Source: an uncultured Eubacterium sp.
GTDB lineage: Bacteria; Bacillota; Clostridia; Lachnospirales; Lachnospiraceae
Direction of reading: 5' to 3'
DNA: 64,000 nt
Assembly (NCBI GenBank): GCA_910583555.1
Contig: CAJTXO010000013.1
Location: 52,993-116,992 of the forward strand
Part shown: one piece after another, positions 7,829 to 16,140 of the stretch
Layout: each line of letters opens with the position of its first letter
Numbering within the stretch: position 1 is the stretch's first letter
The notes under the pieces: generated by a model
Database searches by the model: none
What the model saw: only the letters and a program-made list of their open reading frames with translations
Told to the model about the DNA's origin: nothing
Translations under genes and position numbers: made by a program

Positions 7829-8001
7829 TATGATGCCAGGGTCAAAAGGTCGAAATGCCGTTCATGCTTGCATGATAAGGCATTTGACCTTGGGACCCGC
7901 CAAACATGAGAAAGAAGCGATTTACGTAGTAAATCAGCGGATTTCGAATGTTTGAAGGATTGCGGGAGTTGTGAAACAACGGAGCAATCCGCGGCATCAT
8001 A
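7829..8001 (+). other. 173-nt structured element with cloverleaf (four-way junction) folding potential
   Basis: The outer arms TATGATGCC (7829-7837) and GGCATCATA (7993-8001) pair perfectly over 9 bp. Between them lie three hairpins. A (7839-7898) has four stacked helices: GGGTC/GACCC, AAGGTC/GACCTT, AAATGCC/GGCATTT and TCATGC/GCATGA. B (7919-7935) is GATTTAC/GTAAATC with a 3-nt loop. C (7957-7990) is GGATTGC/GCAATCC with an inner GTTGT/ACAAC. A promoter ends 6 bp before it, and the UDP-sugar pyrophosphorylase gene begins 94 bp after it. It could be a structured 5' leader RNA or a palindromic non-autonomous mobile element (MITE/REP-like) that inserted there. It is not a tRNA. No second copy was found in this window. 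Confidence 0.6.
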
Positions 8002-8095
8002 ATATATGCAGAACGAATCGTTCGTAAATATGGAAAGAAATCAGCTGCGGAAAGAAAGAGCCAGATATTTTTTCTGCGCAGAAATGAGGGAAAAC

Positions 8096-9322
8096 ATGAC
8101 ATTTGAACAGGCGAGAGCAAAGCTTTCGGAAGCCGGGCAGGAACATTTGCTGCGGTACTATGACGAGTTAAACGAGGAACAAAAAGAGAAGCTGCTGTGC
8201 CAGATCGAGCAGTTGGACATGGAACTGCCCGGGATGGTAGAACACGGAGTGGCGGAGGCAGAGAGAGGGAAACTTGCCCCGCTCGGAGCGGTCACGCTGG
8301 AGGAGATCGCTGAAAAACGCGAGAGCTACGAAAAGCTGGGCATACAGGCGATACAGAGCTGCAAGATAGGCGCCGTGCTGCTGGCCGGGGGCCAGGGGAC
8401 GAGGCTCGGACTGGAAGGCCCGAAAGGAATGCTGAATATCGGAGTGAACAAAGAAATCTTTTTGTTTGAACGTCTGATCGGAAATCTGATGGAGGTCGTG
8501 GAGAAGACCGGAGCATGGATCCCCCTGTTTATTATGACGAGTGAAAAAAATAATGATGACACGGTATCCTTTTTTAAGGAAAAAAATTATTTCGGCTATG
8601 ATCCGCGTTACGTGTTCTTTTTCGTCCAGCAGATGGCGCCGTCTGTCAGCTATGAGGGAAAATTTTATATGGAGGAGAAATATAAGGTTTCCACTTCGCC
8701 GAACGGAAACGGCGGCTGGTTTATCTCTCTCGTGCGTGCGGGACTGTTGGATAAAGTGCGCGAACTGGGCGTTGAGTGGCTGAATGTGTTCGCCGTGGAC
8801 AATGTTCTTCAGAAGATTGCGGATCCGGTATTCGTAGGGGCCGTGCTGGAACACGGGTGCGTCTGCGGGGCAAAGGTCGTGGCAAAGGCGGACCCGCATG
8901 AGAAGGTCGGCGTGCTGTGTCTGGAAGACGGTAAGCCGTCAATTGTAGAATACTATGAAATGACGGACGAGATCATCCATTCGCGGGATGAGTCAGGGAA
9001 ACTGCTCTACAATTACGGCGTGATCCTGAACTATCTGTTCCAGGTTGATACACTGGTAAAAATCGTGGACCAGAATCTTCCGCTTCACGTAGTAGAGAAA
9101 AAGATTCCCTATATCAACGAGGATGGCGAATATGTAAAACCAGAGCAGCCAAATGGTTACAAATTTGAAACACTTGTGCTCGATATGATACATATGATGG
9201 ATAACTGCCTGTCTTTTGAGGTGGAACGGGATAGAGAGTTCGCGCCGATCAAGAATGCGACAGGTGTAGATTCGCTGGAAAGCGCGAGAAATCTTATGAA
9301 AAAAAATGGAATATCATTTTAG
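8096..9322 (+). CDS. UDPGP-type UTP--sugar-1-phosphate uridylyltransferase
   Basis: A protein of 408 residues. The ATG at 8096 (MTFEQARAKLSEAG) follows GAGGG; the frame is open further upstream to 8006, but those residues are encoded next to the cloverleaf element and do not look like family sequence. The nucleotide-binding signature VLLAGGQGTRLGLEGPKGM is near residue 105, and FIMTSEKN, P-x-GNGG and NVFAVDN follow. This is the eukaryotic-like UDPGP family (UDP-GlcNAc or UDP-hexose pyrophosphorylase), different from bacterial GalU. It makes a UDP-sugar and pyrophosphate from UTP and a sugar-1-phosphate; whether glucose, galactose or GlcNAc is preferred cannot be seen. rho follows 18 bp downstream. 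Confidence 0.87.
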   Translation: MTFEQARAKLSEAGQEHLLRYYDELNEEQKEKLLCQIEQLDMELPGMVEHGVAEAERGKLAPLGAVTLEEIAEKRESYEKLGIQAIQSCKIGAVLLAGGQGTRLGLEGPKGMLNIGVNKEIFLFERLIGNLMEVVEKTGAWIPLFIMTSEKNNDDTVSFFKEKNYFGYDPRYVFFFVQQMAPSVSYEGKFYMEEKYKVSTSPNGNGGWFISLVRAGLLDKVRELGVEWLNVFAVDNVLQKIADPVFVGAVLEHGCVCGAKVVAKADPHEKVGVLCLEDGKPSIVEYYEMTDEIIHSRDESGKLLYNYGVILNYLFQVDTLVKIVDQNLPLHVVEKKIPYINEDGEYVKPEQPNGYKFETLVLDMIHMMDNCLSFEVERDREFAPIKNATGVDSLESARNLMKKNGISF

Positions 9323-9340
9323 GAGAGAAAGGAAAATGGA

Positions 9341-11188
9341 ATGAATTTACAAAAAATGTCTTTAAAGGAACTTCGGGAATTGGCTAAGGAGAAAGGGATT
9401 TCCGGTGTGTCCGGTTTGCGGAAAGCGGATCTTTTGCTTGAGATTGAAAAACATATGAGTGCGGGGACGCAGGCAGAGGCAATGAATAGGAGCACAACGC
9501 CAGAGACAAAACCAAAAGCAGAGCAAAATGCAGAGTTTAGCGCGGAACATAAGGTGGCACCTAAGGCGGAGCCAAAGGCAGAGTCTAAAACAGAGCATAA
9601 AACAGAGCATAGAGCAGACCGGCCGGTCCGCGCGGCGAATGGCGCGGATGCAGGCGGGGCAAACGGGGGAAATCCGCAGGGAGTGAGGCCGAGACAAAAA
9701 AATGACGGCAGCAGGCAGACGTACACGTATGTCCCGAATCACGATGACAGGTATCATGCGAGGCAGCAGGGAGCTACGGGATATAATCGCTATGAAAACA
9801 GGCAGAACATGTCGCCGGAAACGCAGCAGAACCGTCAGTCAGAAACGCAGATGTACCGCCAGTCAGAGCCGCAGCCGTACCGCCAGCAGGGAGGAACGGG
9901 TCAGGGCCGCTATGAGAACAGGCAGGAAACACGGCCGAACATCGTGGCGGAGCCGCCGGTATACCGCTCGTTGGATGAGGTGGAGAAGGCAGGCCTGATC
10001 ACGATCGCGAAGGACCGGCATGTGACTGACGTCCACCCGACCGAGGTGAAAGAGCTGGACAGCGGGATTACGAAAAAAGGTATTTTGGAAGTAATGTCCG
10101 AGGGATATGGTTTTATCCGCTGTGACAATTTTCTGCCCGGTGAAAATGACGTCTATGTATCACCGGCGTTTCTCCGGCGGTTTGGTCTTCGCACCGGAGA
10201 CATTATCGAGGGAAATCTCCGTGTCAAGACACAGAATGAGAAATTCAGCGCACTTCTTTATATGAAACGGGTCAATGAACGCAAGGTCACGTATTTGGCC
10301 CATCGCAATAAATTTGAAGATCTCACACCTATTTTTCCGAATGAGAGAATTCACTTAGAAACTCCAAATGCCGGCGTGTCTATGAGAATGCTCGATCTTA
10401 TTTCCCCCATCGGGAAAGGACAGCGCGGCATGATCGTTTCCCAGCCGAAAACCGGAAAGACGACTTTGTTGAAGCAGGTTGCCAGCGCTATTACGAAAAA
10501 TTATCCGAAAATGCACCTTTTGATCCTGCTGATCGATGAGCGTCCCGAGGAGGTAACGGACATCAAGGAGTCCATCGAGGGGGAGCGCGTGGATGTGATC
10601 TACTCGACGTTTGATGAACTTCCGGAAAACCACCGCAGGGTGTCGGAAATGGTGATCGAGCGCGCCAAACGCCTGGTCGAGGGGGGAGACGACGTGGTCG
10701 TGCTTTTGGACAGCATTACCAGGCTGGCAAGGGCGTACAACCTGACTGTGACGCCGAGCGGCCGCACACTTTCCGGCGGTCTGGATCCAGCGGCGCTCCA
10801 CATGCCGAAACGGTTTTTCGGCGCGGCGCGAAATATGCGGGAGGGCGGCAGCCTTACGATCCTCGCGACGGCGCTCGTCGATACGGGAAGCCGCATGGAT
10901 GATGTGGTGTTCGAGGAATTTAAGGGAACAGGAAACATGGAGCTCGTACTTGACAGGCATCTCTCGGAAAAACGTGTATTCCCCGCGATCGATATACAGA
11001 AATCCAGCACGAGGCGGGAGGATCTGCTGCTGAGCCGCGATGAACTCGAAGCCGTCTATGTGATGCGGAAAGCGCTGGGCGGAAACTCCAATACGGACGG
11101 AAATCTGGAGCAGATCATCAATCTGTTCCGCAGGACGAAAAACAATAAGGAATTTGTCGAAACAATAAAAAAAATAAAGCTTCATTAA
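9341..11188 (+). CDS. rho: Transcription termination factor Rho with a long disordered insertion
   Basis: A protein of 615 residues, about 190 longer than E. coli Rho. Residues 1-37 are the Rho N-terminal helix domain (LKELRELAKEKGISGVSGLRKADLL). Residues about 45-210 are a low-complexity E/K/A-rich then Q/R/N/Y-rich insertion with degenerate repeats (for example RYENRQ twice and YRQSEPQ-like units). A cold-shock RNA-binding domain follows (GILEVMSEGYGFIRCDNFLPG), and then the RecA-like motor with Walker A QPKTGKTTLLKQ, Walker B VVLLDSITRLARAYN and the R-loop end FRRTKNNKEF. It is an RNA-dependent ATPase that ends transcription. Insertions of this type are known in Rho of some Firmicutes and Bacteroidetes. 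Confidence 0.96.
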   Translation: MNLQKMSLKELRELAKEKGISGVSGLRKADLLLEIEKHMSAGTQAEAMNRSTTPETKPKAEQNAEFSAEHKVAPKAEPKAESKTEHKTEHRADRPVRAANGADAGGANGGNPQGVRPRQKNDGSRQTYTYVPNHDDRYHARQQGATGYNRYENRQNMSPETQQNRQSETQMYRQSEPQPYRQQGGTGQGRYENRQETRPNIVAEPPVYRSLDEVEKAGLITIAKDRHVTDVHPTEVKELDSGITKKGILEVMSEGYGFIRCDNFLPGENDVYVSPAFLRRFGLRTGDIIEGNLRVKTQNEKFSALLYMKRVNERKVTYLAHRNKFEDLTPIFPNERIHLETPNAGVSMRMLDLISPIGKGQRGMIVSQPKTGKTTLLKQVASAITKNYPKMHLLILLIDERPEEVTDIKESIEGERVDVIYSTFDELPENHRRVSEMVIERAKRLVEGGDDVVVLLDSITRLARAYNLTVTPSGRTLSGGLDPAALHMPKRFFGAARNMREGGSLTILATALVDTGSRMDDVVFEEFKGTGNMELVLDRHLSEKRVFPAIDIQKSSTRREDLLLSRDELEAVYVMRKALGGNSNTDGNLEQIINLFRRTKNNKEFVETIKKIKLH

Positions 11189-11193
11189 AGTAC

Positions 11194-11222
11194 TTGCATT
11201 TTCTAAAAAAGCGTGGTACAAT
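11194..11222 (+). promoter_or_regulatory. Sigma-A promoter of rpmE
   Basis: TTGCAT (11194-11199) and TACAAT (11217-11222) with a 17-bp spacer. The rpmE start lies 50 bp downstream. Confidence 0.8.
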
Positions 11223-11272
11223 GAAAAAGCCGTTTTTAAGAGAATGGAAATTTATTAGCGAGGTGAAAATAC

Positions 11273-11473
11273 ATGAGAGAGGGAATCCATCCTGAGTATC
11301 ATCAGGCAAAGGTTGTCTGCAACTGCGGAAACGAGTTTGTGACAGGTTCGACGAAAGAAGATATCCATGTTGAAGTATGTTCCAAATGCCATCCGTTCTA
11401 CACGGGACAGCAGAAGTCTATGGCAGCCCGCGGCGCGATCGATAAGTTCAACCGCAGATATGGCTTAAAATAA
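11273..11473 (+). CDS. rpmE: 50S ribosomal protein L31 (zinc form)
   Basis: A protein of 66 residues, the usual length for L31. It begins [20 protein letters not shown] and keeps the zinc-type cysteines (VCNCGN, then [11 protein letters not shown]), so it is the C+ form rather than the zinc-independent YtiA type. It binds at the central protuberance of the large subunit. GAGGTG precedes the ATG, and the gene has its own promoter at 11194-11222. The 3' region carries a partial duplication of gene sequence (see 11482-11532). Confidence 0.97.
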   Translation: MREGIHPEYHQAKVVCNCGNEFVTGSTKEDIHVEVCSKCHPFYTGQQKSMAARGAIDKFNRRYGLK

Positions 11474-11481
11474 GCAAATAG

Positions 11482-11532
11482 GGGACAGCAGAAGTCCATG
11501 AAAGTCCCTTTCGCGAAACGCGCATGGGACTT
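11482..11532 (+). repeat. Post-rpmE duplication and hairpin
   Basis: GGGACAGCAGAAGTCCATG at 11482-11500 repeats 18 of 19 bases of an internal rpmE segment at 11404-11422. The copy then pairs with CATGGGACTTC at 11522-11532 to form an imperfect hairpin. There is no U-run, so terminator function is doubtful. A duplication of the gene's 3' part is the simplest explanation. Confidence 0.6.
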
Positions 11533-11558
11533 CAATAAGCAAATGACGAACGTATAAT
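11531..11558 (+). promoter_or_regulatory. Putative promoter of the DUF1385-prmC-prfA operon
   Basis: TTCAAT (11531-11536) and TATAAT (11553-11558) with a 16-bp spacer. A G-U-containing hairpin, CTCCGTAG with CTGCGGAG at about 11561-11602, follows in the leader. Confidence 0.55.
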
Positions 11559-11647
11559 GGCTCCGTAGGTCTCGTGTGTAGTTGGATGAGAACTGCGGAG
11601 TTGTTGCATATTGGCGATCATAGTTTTAAACGGAAACGAGGTTGGTT

Positions 11648-12829
11648 ATGAGATATTCGGGAATTGGCGGACAGGCGGTCATCGAAGGAGTTATGATGAA
11701 GGGTGATGGGAAATATGCCGTTTCCGTCCGCAAGCTGGATGGGGAGATTGAAACGAAGGTCGAAACCTATAAAAGTCTGAAAGATAAGAATGCTGTCTTT
11801 GGTTTTCCGGTGATCCGTGGTGTCGTTTCATTTGTAGAGTCCGTAGTGCTTGGCATGAAGACACTGAATTATTCTTCGGGTTTTTTTGAGGAGGAGGATG
11901 AACGGGAACAGAAAAAGAAGCAGAAGGACGACGGTGCAAAGAGCGGGGACAAAAAGACCAATGACAAAAAGAACGACGAAAAAAAGAACGAACTGCTCAT
12001 GGGACTGGTGGTCATGGCGGCGGTCATGCTGGCGATCGGTCTTTTCGTGTTGCTGCCCTTCTTTGTCTCGGAACTGCTTTCCGGGACGATCCGTTCCGTG
12101 CACCTCCGCGGCCTGATCGAAGGGGTGATCCGTGTCGCCCTGTTTGTCGGTTATGTCAAGGCTATTTCGCACATGGAGGATATACACCGCGTGTTCATGT
12201 ACCACGGGGCGGAGCATAAATGTATCAACTGCATCGAAAATGGTGAGGAACTGAACGTGTCGAACGCCATGCGGCAGACGACGGTACACAAAAGATGCGG
12301 GACAAGTTTTATGCTTGTCGTAATGTTTGTAAGTATTTTGTTTTTTATGTTTATTTCGGTATCCAACATATGGCTCCGCATGGTGCTGCGTATTCTCCTG
12401 ATACCGTTCATCGCCGGTATCTCGTATGAATTTATCATACTGGCCGGAAAATATGAAAATCCGGTCGTAAATGTGCTGAGCAAACCGGGGCTTTGGCTCC
12501 AGTCGCTGACGACCGCCGAGCCGGATTCCAATATGATCCAGGTGGCGATCACTTCGGTGGAAGCTGTATTTGACTGGAAAAAGTTTTTGAGTGAAGAAGA
12601 ACAGGCGCCGGAGACGGCACGGCCCGCTGCGGCTGCCGAGCATGCGGCGGCGAAGGAAGAGGCGCAAAAAAAAGAAGCGTCGCAGAAAAAAGAAGCAGTA
12701 ACGGACGAAGTGGAAGGGTTTGAGGTAGTGGACATCAGTGCGGAAGACGAGGAAGAGGATGAGATCCTCCAGGCGCTGGACCGCTATTTTGAAGATCCGG
12801 GAGCGCCGGATAAAGGACAGGCAAAATGA
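11648..12829 (+). CDS. DUF1385 family membrane protein
   Basis: A protein of 393 residues. The ATG at 11648 follows GAGG; an in-frame TTG at 11642 has no better site. The N-terminus GIGGQAVIEGVMMKG is the DUF1385 signature, and HGAEHK-x-INCIE with a THKRCGTSF-like block (VHKRCGTSFMLVV) is conserved in this family. A charged KKKQKDDG linker (about 85-115) is followed by roughly four membrane segments (about 117-140, 150-170, 218-237, 245-262). An acidic, K/E-rich cytoplasmic tail follows. It is the first gene of a unit with prmC and prfA, to which it is often linked in Firmicutes. The biochemical function is not established. Confidence 0.88.
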   Translation: MRYSGIGGQAVIEGVMMKGDGKYAVSVRKLDGEIETKVETYKSLKDKNAVFGFPVIRGVVSFVESVVLGMKTLNYSSGFFEEEDEREQKKKQKDDGAKSGDKKTNDKKNDEKKNELLMGLVVMAAVMLAIGLFVLLPFFVSELLSGTIRSVHLRGLIEGVIRVALFVGYVKAISHMEDIHRVFMYHGAEHKCINCIENGEELNVSNAMRQTTVHKRCGTSFMLVVMFVSILFFMFISVSNIWLRMVLRILLIPFIAGISYEFIILAGKYENPVVNVLSKPGLWLQSLTTAEPDSNMIQVAITSVEAVFDWKKFLSEEEQAPETARPAAAAEHAAAKEEAQKKEASQKKEAVTDEVEGFEVVDISAEDEEEDEILQALDRYFEDPGAPDKGQAK

Positions 12830-13695
12830 CATTCGCTGAACTGCTTCAATGGGGAGAGGGAGAACTGATGCATTCGGATGTGCCGGATGCGAAATTGTGC
12901 GCATGGTATCTGCTCGAGGCCTGTTTTGACGGCGGGATGGACCGGAGCCGTTTCTTCCTGCGGAGGGAAGAAGAATGCGGGCCGGCGGTGAAAGAGAAGT
13001 ACGAAGCATGGATCGAGAAGCGCAGACAGCGCGTGCCGTTGGAATATATTACCGGATATACGGAATTTATGGGGCTTCCCTTTGATGTGGATGAGCGCGT
13101 ACTGATCCCGCGGCAGGATACGGAAACGCTCGTGGAGATTGCCTATCCGCTGTGCGGGGGAAAGAGGGTTCTCGACCTCTGTACGGGGTCGGGCTGTATC
13201 GGCCTCAGCATCGGGGTGTGGGGGAAGCCGTCCCAACTCGTGCTCAGTGACATATCGGAAGGCGCGCTTGCGGTGGCGGAGCGCAATCTAACGCGGTTTC
13301 AGGAGGGCGGGGCGTACGCTTACCGCACGGCGACGGAACTTGTGCCGGGAGATTTATTTGAAAATATACACGGTGTTTTTGACTGGATCGTATCGAACCC
13401 ACCCTATATTGAATCACGCGCCATTCCGGGACTTATGCCCGAGGTCGCCCGGTATGAGCCGGTGACAGCGCTCGACGGCGGCAGCGACGGGTTGGAACTT
13501 TACCGCAGGATCATCCGCCAGGCGCCGCGGTATCTGGCTGACCGGGGAACGCTGTGTCTGGAGATCGGCTATCAGCAGGGCAGGGCCGTGTCGGCGCTCA
13601 TGTGCGAAAACGGGTACGAGGACATAGAAATTCGAAAGGATCTGGCCGGGAATGACAGGGTCGTTCTCGGGGTGATGGATCAGGGAAAGGGCTGA
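12826..13695 (+). CDS. prmC: Release factor N5-glutamine methyltransferase
   Basis: A protein of 289 residues whose ATG overlaps the preceding stop (ATGA). PrmC methylates the glutamine of the GGQ motif in release factors using SAM. The helical N-terminal domain is followed by [26 protein letters not shown], the SAM-binding [15 protein letters not shown], and the catalytic NPPYIES motif that binds the target glutamine. Its substrate RF1 is encoded by the next gene 5 bp downstream, a conserved pairing. Confidence 0.95.
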   Translation: MTFAELLQWGEGELMHSDVPDAKLCAWYLLEACFDGGMDRSRFFLRREEECGPAVKEKYEAWIEKRRQRVPLEYITGYTEFMGLPFDVDERVLIPRQDTETLVEIAYPLCGGKRVLDLCTGSGCIGLSIGVWGKPSQLVLSDISEGALAVAERNLTRFQEGGAYAYRTATELVPGDLFENIHGVFDWIVSNPPYIESRAIPGLMPEVARYEPVTALDGGSDGLELYRRIIRQAPRYLADRGTLCLEIGYQQGRAVSALMCENGYEDIEIRKDLAGNDRVVLGVMDQGKG

Positions 13696-13700
13696 ATGTG

Positions 13701-14777
13701 ATGTTTGACAAATTGGAAGCTGCGCGGCTTCGGTATGAAGAGGTGCTGAACGAGCTGAGTGAACCGGATGTACTGAACGATCAGGGACGCTATCAGAAAC
13801 TGATGAAGGAACAGGCAGATCTGGAGCCGGTCGTGGCGAAATATAATGAGTACAGGGCGGCGAAGGACGGGATCGAGGACAGCCTGGCGATACTGGAAGA
13901 AGAAAATGACGAGGAAATGCGTGAACTCGCGAAAGAGGAATTGAGCGAGTGCAAGGCAAATGTCGAGACGATCGAACAGGAACTTCGCATCCTTCTTTTG
14001 CCCAAAGATCCCAATGACGATAAAAATGTGATCGTAGAGATCCGCGGAGGAGCTGGCGGAGACGAGGCGGCGCTGTTTGCCGCCGATCTGTACCGGATGT
14101 ACTGCAAATTCGCGGAGAGGAACCGCTGGAAGATCGATACGATGAATTCCAATGAAAATGGAATCGGCGGGTTCAAGGAGATCGTCTTTATGATCAATGG
14201 CTCGGGCGCGTATTCCAAACTGAAATACGAGAGCGGCGTCCACCGCGTGCAGAGGATCCCGGCCACGGAGTCCGGCGGACGCATCCACACCTCTACGGCT
14301 ACGGTGGCGATCATGCCGGAAGTGGAAGATGTCGAGGTCGAGCTCGATATGAACGACTGTAAGTTTGATGTGTTCCGCGCCTCGGGAAACGGCGGCCAGT
14401 GTGTCAATACGACCGATTCCGCCGTGCGCCTGACACATCTGCCGACCGGGATCGTCGTTTCCTGCCAGGACGAGAAGTCCCAGTTGAAAAATAAGGACAA
14501 AGCGCTGAAAGTGCTGCGCGCGAGGCTGTACGAGCTGGAGTGCGCGAAGGCGCACGATGAGGAGGCGGAGAAGAGGCGCAGCCAGATCGGGACGGGTGAC
14601 CGCTCCGAGAAAATCAGGACTTACAATTATCCGCAGGGGCGAGTGACAGACCACCGGATCAAACTGACGCTGCACCGTCTCGATTCGATCATCGACGGCG
14701 ATCTGGATGAGGTGATCGACAGCCTGATCGCGGCCGACCAGGCCATGCGTTTGAGCCGGTTGAATGAAGAGGGGTAA
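13701..14777 (+). CDS. prfA: Peptide chain release factor 1
   Basis: A protein of 358 residues starting at the ATG 13701 (a GTG immediately upstream is possible). It recognises UAA/UAG stop codons and triggers peptide release. It shows the helical N-terminal domain, the [13 protein letters not shown] segment, and the catalytic GGQ loop in [13 protein letters not shown]. The codon-recognition region lies between them ([14 protein letters not shown]), and the C-terminal [21 protein letters not shown] completes the family pattern. The residue after GGQ is Cys (GGQCVN), where many RF1 have His. It sits just after prmC, whose product methylates its GGQ glutamine. Confidence 0.95.
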   Translation: MFDKLEAARLRYEEVLNELSEPDVLNDQGRYQKLMKEQADLEPVVAKYNEYRAAKDGIEDSLAILEEENDEEMRELAKEELSECKANVETIEQELRILLLPKDPNDDKNVIVEIRGGAGGDEAALFAADLYRMYCKFAERNRWKIDTMNSNENGIGGFKEIVFMINGSGAYSKLKYESGVHRVQRIPATESGGRIHTSTATVAIMPEVEDVEVELDMNDCKFDVFRASGNGGQCVNTTDSAVRLTHLPTGIVVSCQDEKSQLKNKDKALKVLRARLYELECAKAHDEEAEKRRSQIGTGDRSEKIRTYNYPQGRVTDHRIKLTLHRLDSIIDGDLDEVIDSLIAADQAMRLSRLNEEG

Positions 14778-14970
14778 AAAAGGAATCAAGGATATAGCAT
14801 GTTAAATTGAGTCAGGCTTATTTGTTTTATGTGGACAAGTAGGTCTGAAATATTATTTGGCAACAACATTTGATTTTAGAACATATCACATAGGTAAACG
14901 AAGAGCAAGGCGGCAAAAAACTGACAATACACATATACCGGTAAATAAAACACGCAATCGGTGTATCGTC

Positions 14971-14985
14971 ACACGGAATCCGTGT
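14971..14985 (+). promoter_or_regulatory. Perfect inverted repeat upstream of the agr-linked XRE gene
   Basis: ACACGGA and TCCGTGT flank a single central A. The site lies about 59 bp upstream of the XRE start, and a TATAAT sequence at about 15009-15014 follows. It is a plausible operator for the XRE protein. Otherwise the prfA-XRE gap (14778-15043) shows only A+T-rich sequence with no gene or clear terminator. Confidence 0.45.
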
Positions 14986-15043
14986 ATAAAATCCCCCTAT
15001 TGAAACATTATAATGAAAGAAAAAGGTTATGAGGTGTACATTT

Positions 15044-15403
15044 ATGCCAATAGATAATGTTTCGATCGGGAAGAAACTGAAAGAACTGAGGATGGGGCGA
15101 GAACTGACGCAGGCGCAGTTGGCCGATGTTCTCCATATGAACCAGCAGAGTATCAGCCGGTATGAAAATGGCGAGGCACAGATCTCCTATACGGATATGG
15201 TCAATCTTTCAAAATATTTCGGAATCTCATCGGATTATTTTCTGGAGATGGAAGTGAATGAGTTTCAGGAAGACGAAGTACGTTTGCTCGCGTATTACCG
15301 CGCGATCAATGAAAAGATAAAACCTCAGGCACTGAATCTCGTCAAAACACTGGCGGATGAATTTCCCAGTGAAGATAAAAGGTTAGGTGAGTTGCAAGGA
15401 TGA
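15044..15403 (+). CDS. XRE family transcriptional regulator (linked to agr two-component system)
   Basis: A protein of 119 residues. The ATG at 15044 is chosen because GAGGTG lies 9 nt upstream; an ATG at 15029 overlaps that site. Residues about 8-62 are a Cro/C1-type HTH (GKKLKELRMGRELTQAQLADVLHMN, then SISRYENG), followed by SKYFGISSDYFL, common in XRE repressors. The short C-terminal helix region has no recognisable ligand domain. The stop overlaps the response regulator start (ATGA), so the regulator is co-translated with the two-component system. A likely role is control of the agr locus, but that is inference from position. Confidence 0.85.
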   Translation: MPIDNVSIGKKLKELRMGRELTQAQLADVLHMNQQSISRYENGEAQISYTDMVNLSKYFGISSDYFLEMEVNEFQEDEVRLLAYYRAINEKIKPQALNLVKTLADEFPSEDKRLGELQG

Positions 15404-16140
15404 GAGTGCTGATATTGGAAGATAACGAGAAGACGCGGAAGGCACTGGTGAAGATCGTTCGCTCGTGCACTCCTGACGGTGAGATATGTGATTTTGGAAA
15501 TCGCGCGGATGCCTATATGTGCGCGTGGGAAAAAGAGATCGATCTGTTTCTGATCGATATTGTGCTGGAGCCGCAGAGGAAAAATGATAATTCGGGCATC
15601 GTTTTTGCGGATTCGATGAGGGAAAATGTGAAATACAGGCTGACGCCTATTATTTTTATCACAGTACTGTCGGGGCTGGAGCCCCAGTTATTGAGACGGG
15701 TACATTGTTATGACTACATAGAAAAACCGATCGGTGATGGTGAGATCATAAGGAGGCGCATATCCGAGGTGATCGAGGGGATCAACTTTGGAAATAAGCA
15801 TAAACAGCGCGAGTACATACCGCTCCGTCACGATGGGATCGGGTATATGGTGTATGTGGATGAAGTGATCTACTTTGCCAGCCGGCGGGGGACGCTTTAC
15901 ATTTATACAGTGGATGATACGATTATCATACCAAATTTATCGGCAAAAAATTTTTTACGAAAGATCAAGCACACGCTGTTTCTCATGCCGACATACGGTA
16001 CGGCGGTAAATCCGAAGTACATTGACAGCATTGATTTCAGGAACAGGGAAGTATATCTCCGGGGAACGGAAGATGTGGTATCCATCGGTGGAAGGATGCT
16101 GAAACAGTTCAGGGAGGCGTATAAGGAATGGTGTGGTTAG
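15400..16140 (+). CDS. LytTR-family response regulator (AgrA-like)
   Basis: A protein of 246 residues. The receiver domain (about 1-120) begins RVLILEDNE with the acidic pair, has the phospho-acceptor Asp53 in LFLIDIVL, and the conserved lysine in YIEKPIG. The C-terminal half (about 140-245) is a LytTR DNA-binding domain (YIPLRHDGIGYMVYVDEVIYFASRRGTLYIYT ... MPTYGTAVNPKYID). AgrA-type regulators are phosphorylated by a GHKL kinase and bind direct repeats upstream of agr operons. It is between the XRE gene (4-bp overlap) and the kinase gene (13-bp overlap). Confidence 0.92.
   Translation: MRVLILEDNEKTRKALVKIVRSCTPDGEICDFGNRADAYMCAWEKEIDLFLIDIVLEPQRKNDNSGIVFADSMRENVKYRLTPIIFITVLSGLEPQLLRRVHCYDYIEKPIGDGEIIRRRISEVIEGINFGNKHKQREYIPLRHDGIGYMVYVDEVIYFASRRGTLYIYTVDDTIIIPNLSAKNFLRKIKHTLFLMPTYGTAVNPKYIDSIDFRNREVYLRGTEDVVSIGGRMLKQFREAYKEWCG

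Noticed and set aside
7829..8001. tRNA or tmRNA
   Set aside because: The cloverleaf is 173 nt long, has no CCA-type acceptor, no anticodon arm and no T-loop TTC sequence.
10355..11221. Long open frame on the minus strand opposite rho
   Set aside because: It lies wholly over the conserved motor domain of rho, has no family signature or ribosome site, and results from high-GC codon bias.
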